Shown: piece after piece, positions 56,859 through 64,000 of the stretch
How positions within the stretch are numbered: the stretch's first letter is position 1
How the letters are laid out: each line of letters starts with the position of its first letter
Assembly: GCF_003935895.2 (NCBI RefSeq)
Contig: NZ_CP054057.1
Location: 1 to 64,000 of the forward strand
DNA from: Scandinavium goeteborgense
GTDB taxonomy: Bacteria > Pseudomonadota > Gammaproteobacteria > Enterobacterales > Enterobacteriaceae
Reading direction: 5' to 3'
Length of the DNA stretch: 64,000 bases
Made by a program: the position numbers and the translations under genes
Notes under the pieces: model-generated
Database searches by the model: none
Seen by the model: the letters and a program-made list of their open reading frames with translations, nothing else
Told to the model about the DNA's origin: nothing

Positions 56859-58586
56859 ATGCGGGATGCGTACCGAAGTCTGTTAACTGCCCTGGGTGCC
56901 GTGCTGGCGCTGTGGCTCATTCTGGGATTCTGGCCACTGTCGACAGGCAGCCGTGTGGCACTCAGCCTGCTGGTTGTTCTGGTGTCCGGGGTGATGTTCT
57001 GGCGTCAGCGTCGGGCTTCGCAGGCGCGGGCGACCGCTGTCCGGGAAATTGTGGATGAAAACCTGCCGCCGGAAGATTTTCAGGGAGCGGTTACCCTCGT
57101 CTGTGGCGACAACGCCCCGCTGTTTGTCTCTGGTTCCCGTCACCGGGAAACCCGGCAGGGCTGGTATTTGTGGGTGAAGGATGCGGAACAACTGCCACTC
57201 CTGGCACTGCACCTGAGCCTGATGCGCCCGGCCCTGGTGTCGCAAATCTCCGTCATGCTGGCGGTGGTGCCTGAGCTGCACACATCCGGTGATGATTTTA
57301 CCCAGTCTTTGCGGGGCTGGCAGCGAGCTGTCGTCCAGTGCCGTGCAGCATTTGGCACGATCCCCCCGCTGTGGACCGTTACCTGGGTATCGCCCCCAGT
57401 GGCCTGCGCGGAGGCAGAGCCCGTCTGGTTTACCACGGTAAACCAGCGGAGTGGTATTCAGGTGTGTCAGCCCGGTCAGGGCAATGTGTCACTGACGGAG
57501 TGGACCCGGGAGACTGGCTCAGACGGGTGTCTTTCGCGCCTGAGCCAGGGCCTGTGGCTGGACAGTCTGCTTGCCTGGCAGAGTAGCGCGGTGAATGACC
57601 TGCTGTCGGTACGACAGGGCGAGCTGCCGGTGATGAAGCCCTGCGTGCAGGGCATGTGCATGGTGCCGGTGAGCGGTATCGCGAGCAATCTCTGGCAACA
57701 GCACATCACTGCCGTGACGGCGCTGCCACCGGATGCCGTTGTCACCACCGGGCCATTGCCGTTACCTGAACTGCTGCTACCGGCGTTACCGCGCCGACGG
57801 GGTGTCAGCCGCAGAATGGTGTTCTGGCGCTATGCCGGATTACTGGGGGGGATTTTCCTGGCACTGGCGATGCTGGCGTCCTGGATGAACAACCAGCGCC
57901 TCATTCGTAATGTTGGCGATCACCTTGCGTTGTATCACCAGCTGACGGGTAAGCCTGTTGCCCCGAAACTGCGGGCCCAGCAGCGTCTCAGGGCCGATGG
58001 CGCATTGCTGGACGACTGGCAGCGTCGCGGGGAGCCACTGCGTTATCGCCTGGGTCTGTATCAGGGACTGCGTCTGGCTCCGCCGGTCGAAGCGGCTGTG
58101 AATGACTGGGCACCGCCGCCGCCACCGCCGCCGGTTATCAAAAAAATCATTCAGGGTCCCAAAACCGTGCGCCTCGACAGCATGTCGCTGTTCGATTCCG
58201 GCAAGTCTGTGCTCAAAACCGGGTCCACGAAAATGCTGGTCAATTCGCTGGTCGGTATCAAGGCGAAGCCGGGCTGGCTGATTGTGGTGGCCGGCCACAC
58301 CGACAATACCGGCAATCCACAACTCAACCAGACGCTCTCTCAGCAACGTGCCGAAGCGGTGCGGGACTGGATGCGCGATACCGGTGATGTGCCGGAAAGC
58401 TGTTTTGCGGTGCAGGGTTACGGCGCAAGCCGACCGGTCGCAACCAATGACACGCCGGAAGGCCGCGCGCTCAACCGCCGTGTCGAAATCAGTCTGGTTC
58501 CGCAGGCCGATGCCTGTCGGATCCCAGGCAATACCAACACGTCATCGCAGGATGATGGCGTGACTGAAAATGAAATGGAGAACTAA
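56859..58586 (+). CDS. T6SS OmpA-domain membrane protein
   Basis: A 575-residue inner-membrane protein with two hydrophobic hairpin segments at the N-terminus (about 10-50), another near 325-345, a proline run (PPPPPPP near 425) and a C-terminal OmpA domain (440-550). The domain contains FDSGKSVLKTG, VAGHTDNTGNPQLNQTLSQQ and NRRVEISLV, which bind peptidoglycan. It lies 3 nt after tssL. In several enterobacterial T6SS loci this protein anchors the TssJLM complex to the cell wall in place of an extended TssL. Confidence 0.88.
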   Translation: MRDAYRSLLTALGAVLALWLILGFWPLSTGSRVALSLLVVLVSGVMFWRQRRASQARATAVREIVDENLPPEDFQGAVTLVCGDNAPLFVSGSRHRETRQGWYLWVKDAEQLPLLALHLSLMRPALVSQISVMLAVVPELHTSGDDFTQSLRGWQRAVVQCRAAFGTIPPLWTVTWVSPPVACAEAEPVWFTTVNQRSGIQVCQPGQGNVSLTEWTRETGSDGCLSRLSQGLWLDSLLAWQSSAVNDLLSVRQGELPVMKPCVQGMCMVPVSGIASNLWQQHITAVTALPPDAVVTTGPLPLPELLLPALPRRRGVSRRMVFWRYAGLLGGIFLALAMLASWMNNQRLIRNVGDHLALYHQLTGKPVAPKLRAQQRLRADGALLDDWQRRGEPLRYRLGLYQGLRLAPPVEAAVNDWAPPPPPPPVIKKIIQGPKTVRLDSMSLFDSGKSVLKTGSTKMLVNSLVGIKAKPGWLIVVAGHTDNTGNPQLNQTLSQQRAEAVRDWMRDTGDVPESCFAVQGYGASRPVATNDTPEGRALNRRVEISLVPQADACRIPGNTNTSSQDDGVTENEMEN

Positions 58587-58589
58587 CAC

Positions 58590-59081
58590 ATGGCAATTCC
58601 TGTTTATCTGTGGCTGAAAGACGACGGCGGTGCGGACATCAAAGGTTCCGTAGACGTTCAGGATCGTGAAGGCAGCATCGAAGTGGTCGCTCAGGAACAC
58701 AACCTGTACATCCCGACCGATAACAACACCGGCAAACTGACCGGCACGCGTATTCATACGCCGTTCCTGTTCACCAAGGAAATCGATTCCTCGAGCCCGT
58801 ACCTGTACAAGGCAGTGACCACCGGCCAGACCCTGAAGTCTGCTGAATTCAAGTGGTACAAAATCAACGATGCGGGCCAGGAAGTGGAGTACTTCAACAC
58901 CAAACTGGAAAACGTCAAGCTGGTGAAAGTCGCGCCGAAAATGCACGACATCAAAGATCCGGGCTACGAGAAACATAACCACCTCGAAACCATCGAGCTG
59001 CGTTACGAAAAAATCACCTGGACCTACAAAGACGGCAACATCATTCATTCCGATTCCTGGAACGAACGCGCCACCGCGTAA
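58590..59081 (+). CDS. hcp: T6SS tube protein Hcp
   Basis: A 163-residue Hcp (TssD): MAIPVYLWLKDDGGADIKGS, SIEVVAQEHNLYIPT, and the C-terminal ELRYEKITWTYKDGNIIHSD with DSWNERATA. It forms the inner tube expelled by sheath contraction. GGAG stands before the ATG. A strong terminator follows directly, allowing hcp to be the most abundant transcript. Confidence 0.96.
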   Translation: MAIPVYLWLKDDGGADIKGSVDVQDREGSIEVVAQEHNLYIPTDNNTGKLTGTRIHTPFLFTKEIDSSSPYLYKAVTTGQTLKSAEFKWYKINDAGQEVEYFNTKLENVKLVKVAPKMHDIKDPGYEKHNHLETIELRYEKITWTYKDGNIIHSDSWNERATA

Positions 59082-59088
59082 GTCTGCC

Positions 59089-59117
59089 AGCGGACAGTCC
59101 CCTCTGTCCGCTTTTTT
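59089..59117 (+). terminator. Rho-independent terminator after hcp
   Basis: AGCGGACAG (59089-59097), loop TCCCCT, CTGTCCGCT (59104-59112) and a run of T residues to 59117. It begins 8 bp after the hcp stop. It should stop most transcription before clpV. Confidence 0.92.
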
Positions 59118-59118
59118 G

Positions 59119-59162
59119 TTTCTTTGCTGAAAGCCTGCGGATGCGGACCTTCAGCAAAGAAA
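59119..59162 (+). repeat. 13-bp inverted repeat between hcp and clpV
   Basis: TTTCTTTGCTGAA (59119-59131) and TTCAGCAAAGAAA (59150-59162) are perfect complements with an 18-nt spacer. It stands right after the hcp terminator; it could be a second terminator for the opposite direction or an mRNA-processing hairpin. Confidence 0.6.
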
Positions 59163-59224
59163 CCCACAAACTGCCCGCCTGACCGTATGCGCTTTGGTCT
59201 CCTGAACCACAGGAAACAGCGAGG

Positions 59225-59236
59225 GGCGGTAGCGTG
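59225..59236 (+). promoter_or_regulatory. ops element (RfaH recruitment site) upstream of clpV
   Basis: GGCGGTAGCGTG at 59225-59236 matches the ops core GGCGGTAGCGT exactly. The preceding AG plus GG also agrees with the JUMPStart 3' end (AGGGGCGGTAGCGTG). ops pauses RNA polymerase and loads the antiterminator RfaH, normally at the head of long LPS, capsule, haemolysin and conjugation operons. Here it lies 28 bp before the clpV ATG and 108 bp after the hcp terminator. RfaH control of the downstream T6SS genes is inference. Confidence 0.75.
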
Positions 59237-59263
59237 TCCAGGAACCGACAAAGAGAGAACTTC

Positions 59264-61909
59264 ATGGAAAACCCAGCCATCCTGCTGCGACGTCTGAACC
59301 CTTACTGTGCCCGTGCGATGGAAGGGGCGGCTTCGCTCTGCCAGACCCGCGCCCATGCGGAAATTCTGCCGGAGCACTGGCTCCTGAAACTGCTGGAACA
59401 GGGCGAAGGCGACCTGACGGTGCTGGCGCGTCGCTATGAATGGGATATGGACGGCTTGTGGCAGGATTTACTCGGCTGGCTGGACAACCTGCCGCGCTCG
59501 GTGCGCGGGCGACCGGCTCTGTCCGACAACATTCAGACCCTGATGCAGCAAGCCTGGATGATTGCTTCCCTGAACGGTGAGGAACATATCCGGAGTGTCC
59601 ATCTGCTGATGGCGCTGGTCGATAAACCGAAACTGGTCCGCTGTGACGGTCTGTGGCCGCTACTGACGCTCGGCCAGAGCCAGCTGGAGCGTCTGCGTCC
59701 GCTGATTGATGCGCAGTCCGACGAGCGTCCGGACCTTCAGCAGGCCGCTGAACTTGCCCAGCAGGGCGGCGATGTCGAAATGGTCGGCCGTCCGGTCGGG
59801 GCGGAGGTAAAAGACGGTGAGCTGAACCCGGCGCTGCAAAACGCGCTCGATAAATTCACCCTTGATGTCACCGCCAAAGCGAAAGAGGGCAAAATCGACC
59901 CTGTATTCGGGCGCGATACTGAAATTCGCCAGATGGTCGATATCCTCTCTCGTCGCCGTAAAAACAACCCGATTCTGGTCGGAGAGCCGGGCGTGGGCAA
60001 AACTGCCCTGGTGGAAGGTCTGGCGCTGCGCATTGCCGAGGGCAATGTGCCGGAATCGCTGAAAACCGTCAGCCTGCGCACCCTTGACCTCGGCCTGTTG
60101 CAGGCGGGCGCGGGCGTGAAGGGCGAATTTGAACAGCGGCTGAAAAACGTCATCGATGCCGTACAGCAGTCACCCAATCCGGTGCTGCTGTTCATCGACG
60201 AAGCCCACACCATCATCGGCGCGGGTAATCAGGCGGGTGGGGCGGATGCGGCCAACCTGCTGAAACCGGCGCTGGCGCGCGGGGAACTGCGCACCATCGC
60301 CGCGACCACCTGGAGCGAGTACAAACAGTACTTTGAACGCGATGCCGCACTCGAACGCCGCTTCCAGATGGTGAAAGTCGACGAGCCGGACGACGAGACT
60401 GCCTGCCTGATGCTCAGGGGCCTCAAATCCCGCTATGCGGAACACCATAACGTTCACATTACCGATGCGGCCGTTCGCGCCGCCGTGACACTGTCGCGCC
60501 GTTATCTGACCGGTCGACAGCTGCCGGATAAAGCCGTCGACCTGCTTGATACCGCAGCTGCCCGTGTGCGTATGAGTCTCGATACCGTGCCGGAGCCGTT
60601 AACGCGGATGCGCGCCCAAATCACGGCCCTGGAAATCGAGAAGCAGGCGCTGCTGGAAGATATCGCCGTCGGCAACAGTAGCCAGGGTGAGCGTCTGGCG
60701 GCGATTGAACAGGAAGAAATCACCCTGTTTGTCGAACTGGACGAGCGCGAGACGCAGTACGGCCAGGAGTTGTCGTTAACGGAGCAACTGCTGGAGACCC
60801 GCAAGGATATCTCCCGTCAGAGTGAGACCCGTGACCTGCAACAGCAACTAGATGGCATGCAGCAGAACAGCCCGCTGCTGTCTGTTGATGTTGATACCCG
60901 CACCATCGCCAATGTGATTGCCGACTGGACCGGGGTACCGATTTCCTCGCTGATGAAGGACGAGCAGACCGAACTGCTGAACCTGGAAGGGGAAATCGGC
61001 AAGCGCGTGGTAGGCCAGGACGTGGCGCTCAACGCCATCGCTCAGCGTCTGCGTGCGGCCAAAACCGGGCTCACCTCCGAGAACGGGCCGCAGGGCGTGT
61101 TCCTGCTGGTCGGCCCGAGCGGCACCGGGAAAACCGAGACCGCGCTGACCCTCGCGGATGTACTGTACGGCGGCGAAAAATCCCTCATCACCATCAACCT
61201 GTCGGAGTACCAGGAGCCGCATACCGTTTCCCAGCTGAAAGGCTCGCCTCCGGGCTACGTCGGTTACGGTCAGGGCGGTATTCTGACCGAGGCGGTGCGC
61301 AAGCGCCCGTACAGTGTGGTGCTGCTCGATGAAGTGGAAAAAGCCCACCGTGACGTGATGAACCTGTTTTATCAAGTGTTCGACCGCGGCTTCATGCGCG
61401 ACGGCGAAGGGCGTGAAATCGACTTCCGCAACACCGTGATTCTGATGACTTCCAACCTCGGCAGCGACCACCTGATGCAACTGCTGGACGAACAGCCGGA
61501 GGCCACCGAAGGCGACCTGCACGAACTGCTGCGCCCGATATTGCGTGACCACTTCCAGCCCGCGCTGCTGGCCCGCTTCCAGACAGTAATCTATCGCCCG
61601 CTGGCGGAAACCGCGATGCGCACCATCGTACAGATGAAACTGGAGCAGGTGAGCCAACGTCTGCACCGCCACTATGGCCTGAAAACGCACATCGGTGAAA
61701 GCCTGTATGAGGCCCTGACCGCCGCCTGTCTGCTGCCGGACACCGGGGCGCGCAACGTCGACAGTCTGCTCAACCAGCAAATCCTGCCGGTGCTGAGTCA
61801 GCAACTGCTGACTCATATGGCCGCGAAACAGAAACCCCACTCACTTACCCTGGGATGGGATGAAGAAGACGGGATTGGACTTGAATTTTCAGGCGCGGCT
61901 GAAAGCTAA
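59264..61909 (+). CDS. clpV: T6SS sheath-recycling ATPase ClpV
   Basis: An 881-residue AAA+ protein (TssH): N-domain near 1-160, first ATPase module with Walker A GEPGVGKT near 240 and Walker B LLFIDEAHTIIG, a middle coiled coil near 420-530, and second module with GPSGTGKTETA near 617 and VVLLDEVEKAH. It disassembles contracted TssBC sheaths. The ATG at 59264 (MENPAILLRRL) is chosen: AGAGAG is upstream and the conserved N-domain starts there. Confidence 0.95.
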   Translation: MENPAILLRRLNPYCARAMEGAASLCQTRAHAEILPEHWLLKLLEQGEGDLTVLARRYEWDMDGLWQDLLGWLDNLPRSVRGRPALSDNIQTLMQQAWMIASLNGEEHIRSVHLLMALVDKPKLVRCDGLWPLLTLGQSQLERLRPLIDAQSDERPDLQQAAELAQQGGDVEMVGRPVGAEVKDGELNPALQNALDKFTLDVTAKAKEGKIDPVFGRDTEIRQMVDILSRRRKNNPILVGEPGVGKTALVEGLALRIAEGNVPESLKTVSLRTLDLGLLQAGAGVKGEFEQRLKNVIDAVQQSPNPVLLFIDEAHTIIGAGNQAGGADAANLLKPALARGELRTIAATTWSEYKQYFERDAALERRFQMVKVDEPDDETACLMLRGLKSRYAEHHNVHITDAAVRAAVTLSRRYLTGRQLPDKAVDLLDTAAARVRMSLDTVPEPLTRMRAQITALEIEKQALLEDIAVGNSSQGERLAAIEQEEITLFVELDERETQYGQELSLTEQLLETRKDISRQSETRDLQQQLDGMQQNSPLLSVDVDTRTIANVIADWTGVPISSLMKDEQTELLNLEGEIGKRVVGQDVALNAIAQRLRAAKTGLTSENGPQGVFLLVGPSGTGKTETALTLADVLYGGEKSLITINLSEYQEPHTVSQLKGSPPGYVGYGQGGILTEAVRKRPYSVVLLDEVEKAHRDVMNLFYQVFDRGFMRDGEGREIDFRNTVILMTSNLGSDHLMQLLDEQPEATEGDLHELLRPILRDHFQPALLARFQTVIYRPLAETAMRTIVQMKLEQVSQRLHRHYGLKTHIGESLYEALTAACLLPDTGARNVDSLLNQQILPVLSQQLLTHMAAKQKPHSLTLGWDEEDGIGLEFSGAAES

Positions 61910-61923
61910 TCCGGAGGCAGGGA

Positions 61924-62493
61924 ATGACCATTCATGATGCCGGGAAGAAAAAGAAGAACGACAAAAAGCAGGACGATAATTCCGTCAGAAAACTGACCAG
62001 CGGGGAAATCGCCTTAGCCAGAAAGGTATTCGGTAACAGGATCGATTACGAGAAGGTGAAAATTCATCATGGTAGCTATCTGCCGTTTAATGCGCAGGAT
62101 GCGAATACGGCAATGACGCCTAATGGTGAAATCTACTTCATCAATCAGTACCGGGATGATTTTTCACAATCACTGTATTCGCTTCAGCATATGTTTATTC
62201 ATGAAATGAGCCATGTCTGGCAGCGTGAAAAAGGGATGAATGTTATTGGACGAGGTCTTGTGAGCTGGCTTGTCAGTTATCGCTATACACTTGATGGCCG
62301 CCTGCTGAGTGACTATCCGATGGAGCAGCAGGCACAGATTATTGCCGATAATTTTGTTTTACAGACATTTGGCTATGAAATCTGGTGGCACCTTGAAAAT
62401 AAAAAGTACCCCGACATTACGCTTGATGGCGACATTTCTGAGGCTGCAATACGTGAAGGGTATAAAAATTCTCTGAGAGGTTTTCCATGGTGA
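61924..62493 (+). CDS. Putative T6SS metallopeptidase effector (zincin)
   Basis: A 189-residue protein with a lysine-rich N-terminus and a HEMSHVWQ motif near 93-100, the HExxH zinc site of zincin metallopeptidases; a third ligand may lie in MEQQAQIIADNF near 133-144. It resembles small Vgr-related proteins found beside vgrG in enterobacterial T6SS loci. It has no signal peptide, so export would be by the T6SS. The following lipoprotein gene overlaps by 7 nt, the usual effector-immunity arrangement. Target unknown; a structural peptidase role is possible. Confidence 0.65.
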   Translation: MTIHDAGKKKKNDKKQDDNSVRKLTSGEIALARKVFGNRIDYEKVKIHHGSYLPFNAQDANTAMTPNGEIYFINQYRDDFSQSLYSLQHMFIHEMSHVWQREKGMNVIGRGLVSWLVSYRYTLDGRLLSDYPMEQQAQIIADNFVLQTFGYEIWWHLENKKYPDITLDGDISEAAIREGYKNSLRGFPW

Positions 62494-62954
62494 GCGTGAA
62501 CCATTTTCGAAAAATTATCTTTATCGTTTCATTAGGCATGTCGTCGGTAGCCCTGACGGGCTGCCCGGGCCCTGGCGACAGAATGAGCCTGGATGAAACT
62601 GCGCAGGTGAGCAAGAAAGGTAATGATGTTTGCATGAGTATTCATGATGCTCGAGATTATCAGCCTGCAGACATGGGTATCAATCTTCGGGGTACGCCGC
62701 CTAAAGAGAAAGAATTTAACTTCTCGCCAGATCTTAAGATTGTTAATGGTGCATTGTGCATTCCACCGTCTTACTACCATTTCATGGATGGTAATAAATA
62801 CATTGTTGAATTTGTGCTTCATTCAGCCAACAGCAAAGATGAATCCCGGAATTTTGTTGTCGGAATAGGTGTTAATAATACCCAGGTATATAACTTTCCT
62901 TTGAACGATCGCGAAATTTCGAGGCCTTATGGCTCAATTGAAGTTTCTGAATAG
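62487..62954 (+). CDS. Putative T6SS immunity lipoprotein
   Basis: A 155-residue lipoprotein precursor: membrane segment FRKIIFIVSLGMSSVALTGC with lipobox cysteine at residue 26. The mature protein is beta-rich (ICIPPSYYHFM-like region, YIVEFVLHSANS) with two further cysteines. Its position, overlapping the zincin gene, and periplasmic location suggest that it neutralises that effector; unproven. Confidence 0.65.
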   Translation: MVSVNHFRKIIFIVSLGMSSVALTGCPGPGDRMSLDETAQVSKKGNDVCMSIHDARDYQPADMGINLRGTPPKEKEFNFSPDLKIVNGALCIPPSYYHFMDGNKYIVEFVLHSANSKDESRNFVVGIGVNNTQVYNFPLNDREISRPYGSIEVSE

Positions 62955-62971
62955 TGCCCCGGTATAACGCC

Positions 62972-63181
62972 ATGAAGGTTTTTATTTTTTTAACTTTAGT
63001 GGTGGCGGGAGTGCTGTTTCTTCCTGATACGTGTTTTTACACATTCGTTAAGCGCTTTATCCCCATTAGTGGCGACGGCGAATACGGCATGAATAATTTT
63101 GAAATGACCGTTTTGCTGATGAAAACCCTCGCCTGCACCCTCGGGGCAGGAGCCGTAATCACGCTTTTTCGTACTCGCTGA
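62972..63181 (+). CDS. Small two-helix membrane protein
   Basis: A 69-residue protein with two hydrophobic segments (MKVFIFLTLVVAGVLFLP and VLLMKTLACTLGAGAVITLF) separated by a charged loop. The ATG at 62972 opens the first segment. Family unknown; it lies between the effector-immunity pair and vgrG and may be a second immunity or accessory protein. Confidence 0.5.
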   Translation: MKVFIFLTLVVAGVLFLPDTCFYTFVKRFIPISGDGEYGMNNFEMTVLLMKTLACTLGAGAVITLFRTR

Positions 63182-63258
63182 GTACCCCTGATTAAACCTG
63201 TTACTTGCCCGTCGGCAAGAAAGTCATGGACTGCAGGTTATCCCATGGAGTCAAAATC

Positions 63259-64000
63259 ATGAGTCTGACAGATACGCTTAAGAACACCCTGTCTGCGCTA
63301 ACTGAAGGCGGGCTGAACCGCTACCGCCTGGATATTCCGTCCTGCACAGCTTCACTGGATGTGGAAGAGTTTAACGGTAAGGAGTTCATGAGTGAGCTTT
63401 ACCACTACGACATCATCTTTACCAGCAGCGATCAGAATATCAGTTCAGCGCAACTGTTGACCAAACCTGCCACGCTGACCATGGGAACCGGGCCTCTGAT
63501 GGGGCTGACCGGGCAGAAAGTGGTGCATGGTGTGGTGACGCATTTTAAGCGTATCAGTGGCTCACGTGACCAGGCAACGTACCAGATAATTATTGAGCCG
63601 TTCCTTTCTCTGCTGCGCAAGCAATTCCGTACCCACCGTTTTTTTGTCAATAAGTCGGTACCGGAAGTCGTCGCCGAAGTATTGCAGGAGCATGGCCTGA
63701 AAGGCTGGGAATATGAGTTCACCCTCAAAGCCGACTATCCGAAGCGTGAGCAGATTAATCAGTATAAGGAAAATGACCTTGCGTTCATTGAGCGTCTGCT
63801 GGTCGAAGTAGGGATATTCTACTTCTTTACCCTGCAACCCGACACCCAGACCGAAGTGGTGCATTTCGCAGACAAGCAGAGTGCATGGACGTTTGGTAAG
63901 TCTCTGCCACTCAGTAGTCCATCGGGAATGAGTGACAATGCAGCGGACTCGGTATGGGGGGTTAACGCCCGACAGAACGTGGTTGAGCGCTCTGTCACCG
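63259..64000 (+). CDS. vgrG: T6SS spike protein VgrG, 5' part
   Basis: The first 247 codons of VgrG (TssI), running off the window. ATG at 63259 with GGAG upstream; it reads MSLTDTLKNTLSALTEGGLN, ELYHYDIIFTSSDQNIS, FEPFLSLL-type segment EPFLSLLRKQFRTHRFF, and YKENDLAFIERLLVEVGIFY, the gp27-like N-terminal region. C-terminal effector domains, if any, are outside the window. Confidence 0.93.
   Translation, partial: MSLTDTLKNTLSALTEGGLNRYRLDIPSCTASLDVEEFNGKEFMSELYHYDIIFTSSDQNISSAQLLTKPATLTMGTGPLMGLTGQKVVHGVVTHFKRISGSRDQATYQIIIEPFLSLLRKQFRTHRFFVNKSVPEVVAEVLQEHGLKGWEYEFTLKADYPKREQINQYKENDLAFIERLLVEVGIFYFFTLQPDTQTEVVHFADKQSAWTFGKSLPLSSPSGMSDNAADSVWGVNARQNVVERSVT

Noticed and set aside
60848..61840. 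A 330-codon open frame on the minus strand within clpV
   Set aside because: It is antisense to a full-length, well-conserved ClpV in GC-rich DNA, where long shadow frames are expected; no ribosome-binding site or family match.

Overview
The window looks like part of a large, mosaic RepFIB-type plasmid of an Enterobacterales host (Enterobacter, Cronobacter, Pantoea or a relative). This rests on a RepFIB-like RepA at the left edge, an F-type traI remnant, many enterobacterial IS3- and IS66-family elements, and a GC-rich type VI secretion (T6SS) locus at the right end. The host is inferred from gene families; no species marker is present.

Layout. (1) 1-1162: repA and a short run of iteron-like repeats. 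(2) 1163-7690: nested insertion sequences. An IS407-group element is split by an IS1222-like element (target duplication GGAA). That element carries a 1253-bp IS3-family element (duplication GTG) and an IS66-family element, which itself holds an IS150-like element. (3) 7949-9508: an IprA-like winged-helix regulator and a pentapeptide-repeat protein. (4) 9734-13658: a second IS cluster: an IS3411-like element with IS3 inside it (duplication AAG), a truncated IS3-family orfA and an intact IS1222-like element (duplication ATCA). (5) 13994-21652: a complete chaperone-usher fimbrial operon: major pilin, minor pilin, usher, chaperone, four minor pilins and a cysteine-rich probable tip protein. (6) 22138-31478: an AT-rich, tightly coupled eleven-gene glycan operon: PglL/Wzy-like O-oligosaccharyltransferase or ligase, cupin, nucleotidyltransferase, glycosyltransferase, unknown, WavE-like, ABC permease and ATPase, GDPD-like, HAD phosphatase, unknown. 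A second IprA-like regulator follows at 32200-32820. (7) 33193-40534: IS630, IS1222-like and IS66 pieces, the second 1253-bp IS, a truncated traI with a nonsense codon, and a DsbA/ScsC-like thiol-disulfide protein. (8) 40628-45054, minus strand: secreted gamma-class chorismate mutase, NMT1/SsuA-type ABC importer and a YrdC/Sua5-like protein. (9) 45100-47937: IS remnants and the third 1253-bp IS, inverted. (10) 47938-52121: a 5'-truncated KAP-like gene and several plasmid genes of unknown function. (11) 52758-64000: T6SS genes tssB, tssC, tssK, tssL, an OmpA-domain gene, hcp, clpV, a putative zincin effector with a lipoprotein immunity candidate, a small membrane protein and the start of vgrG. 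A near-perfect ops (RfaH recruitment) element sits between the hcp terminator and clpV.

The most interesting unit is the fimbrial operon followed by the glycan operon, bracketed by two related IprA-like regulators. I infer a surface organelle whose subunits may be O-glycosylated by the PglL-like enzyme, using a glycan exported by a dedicated ABC transporter rather than by a Wzx flippase. The second most interesting is the ops element inside the T6SS locus.
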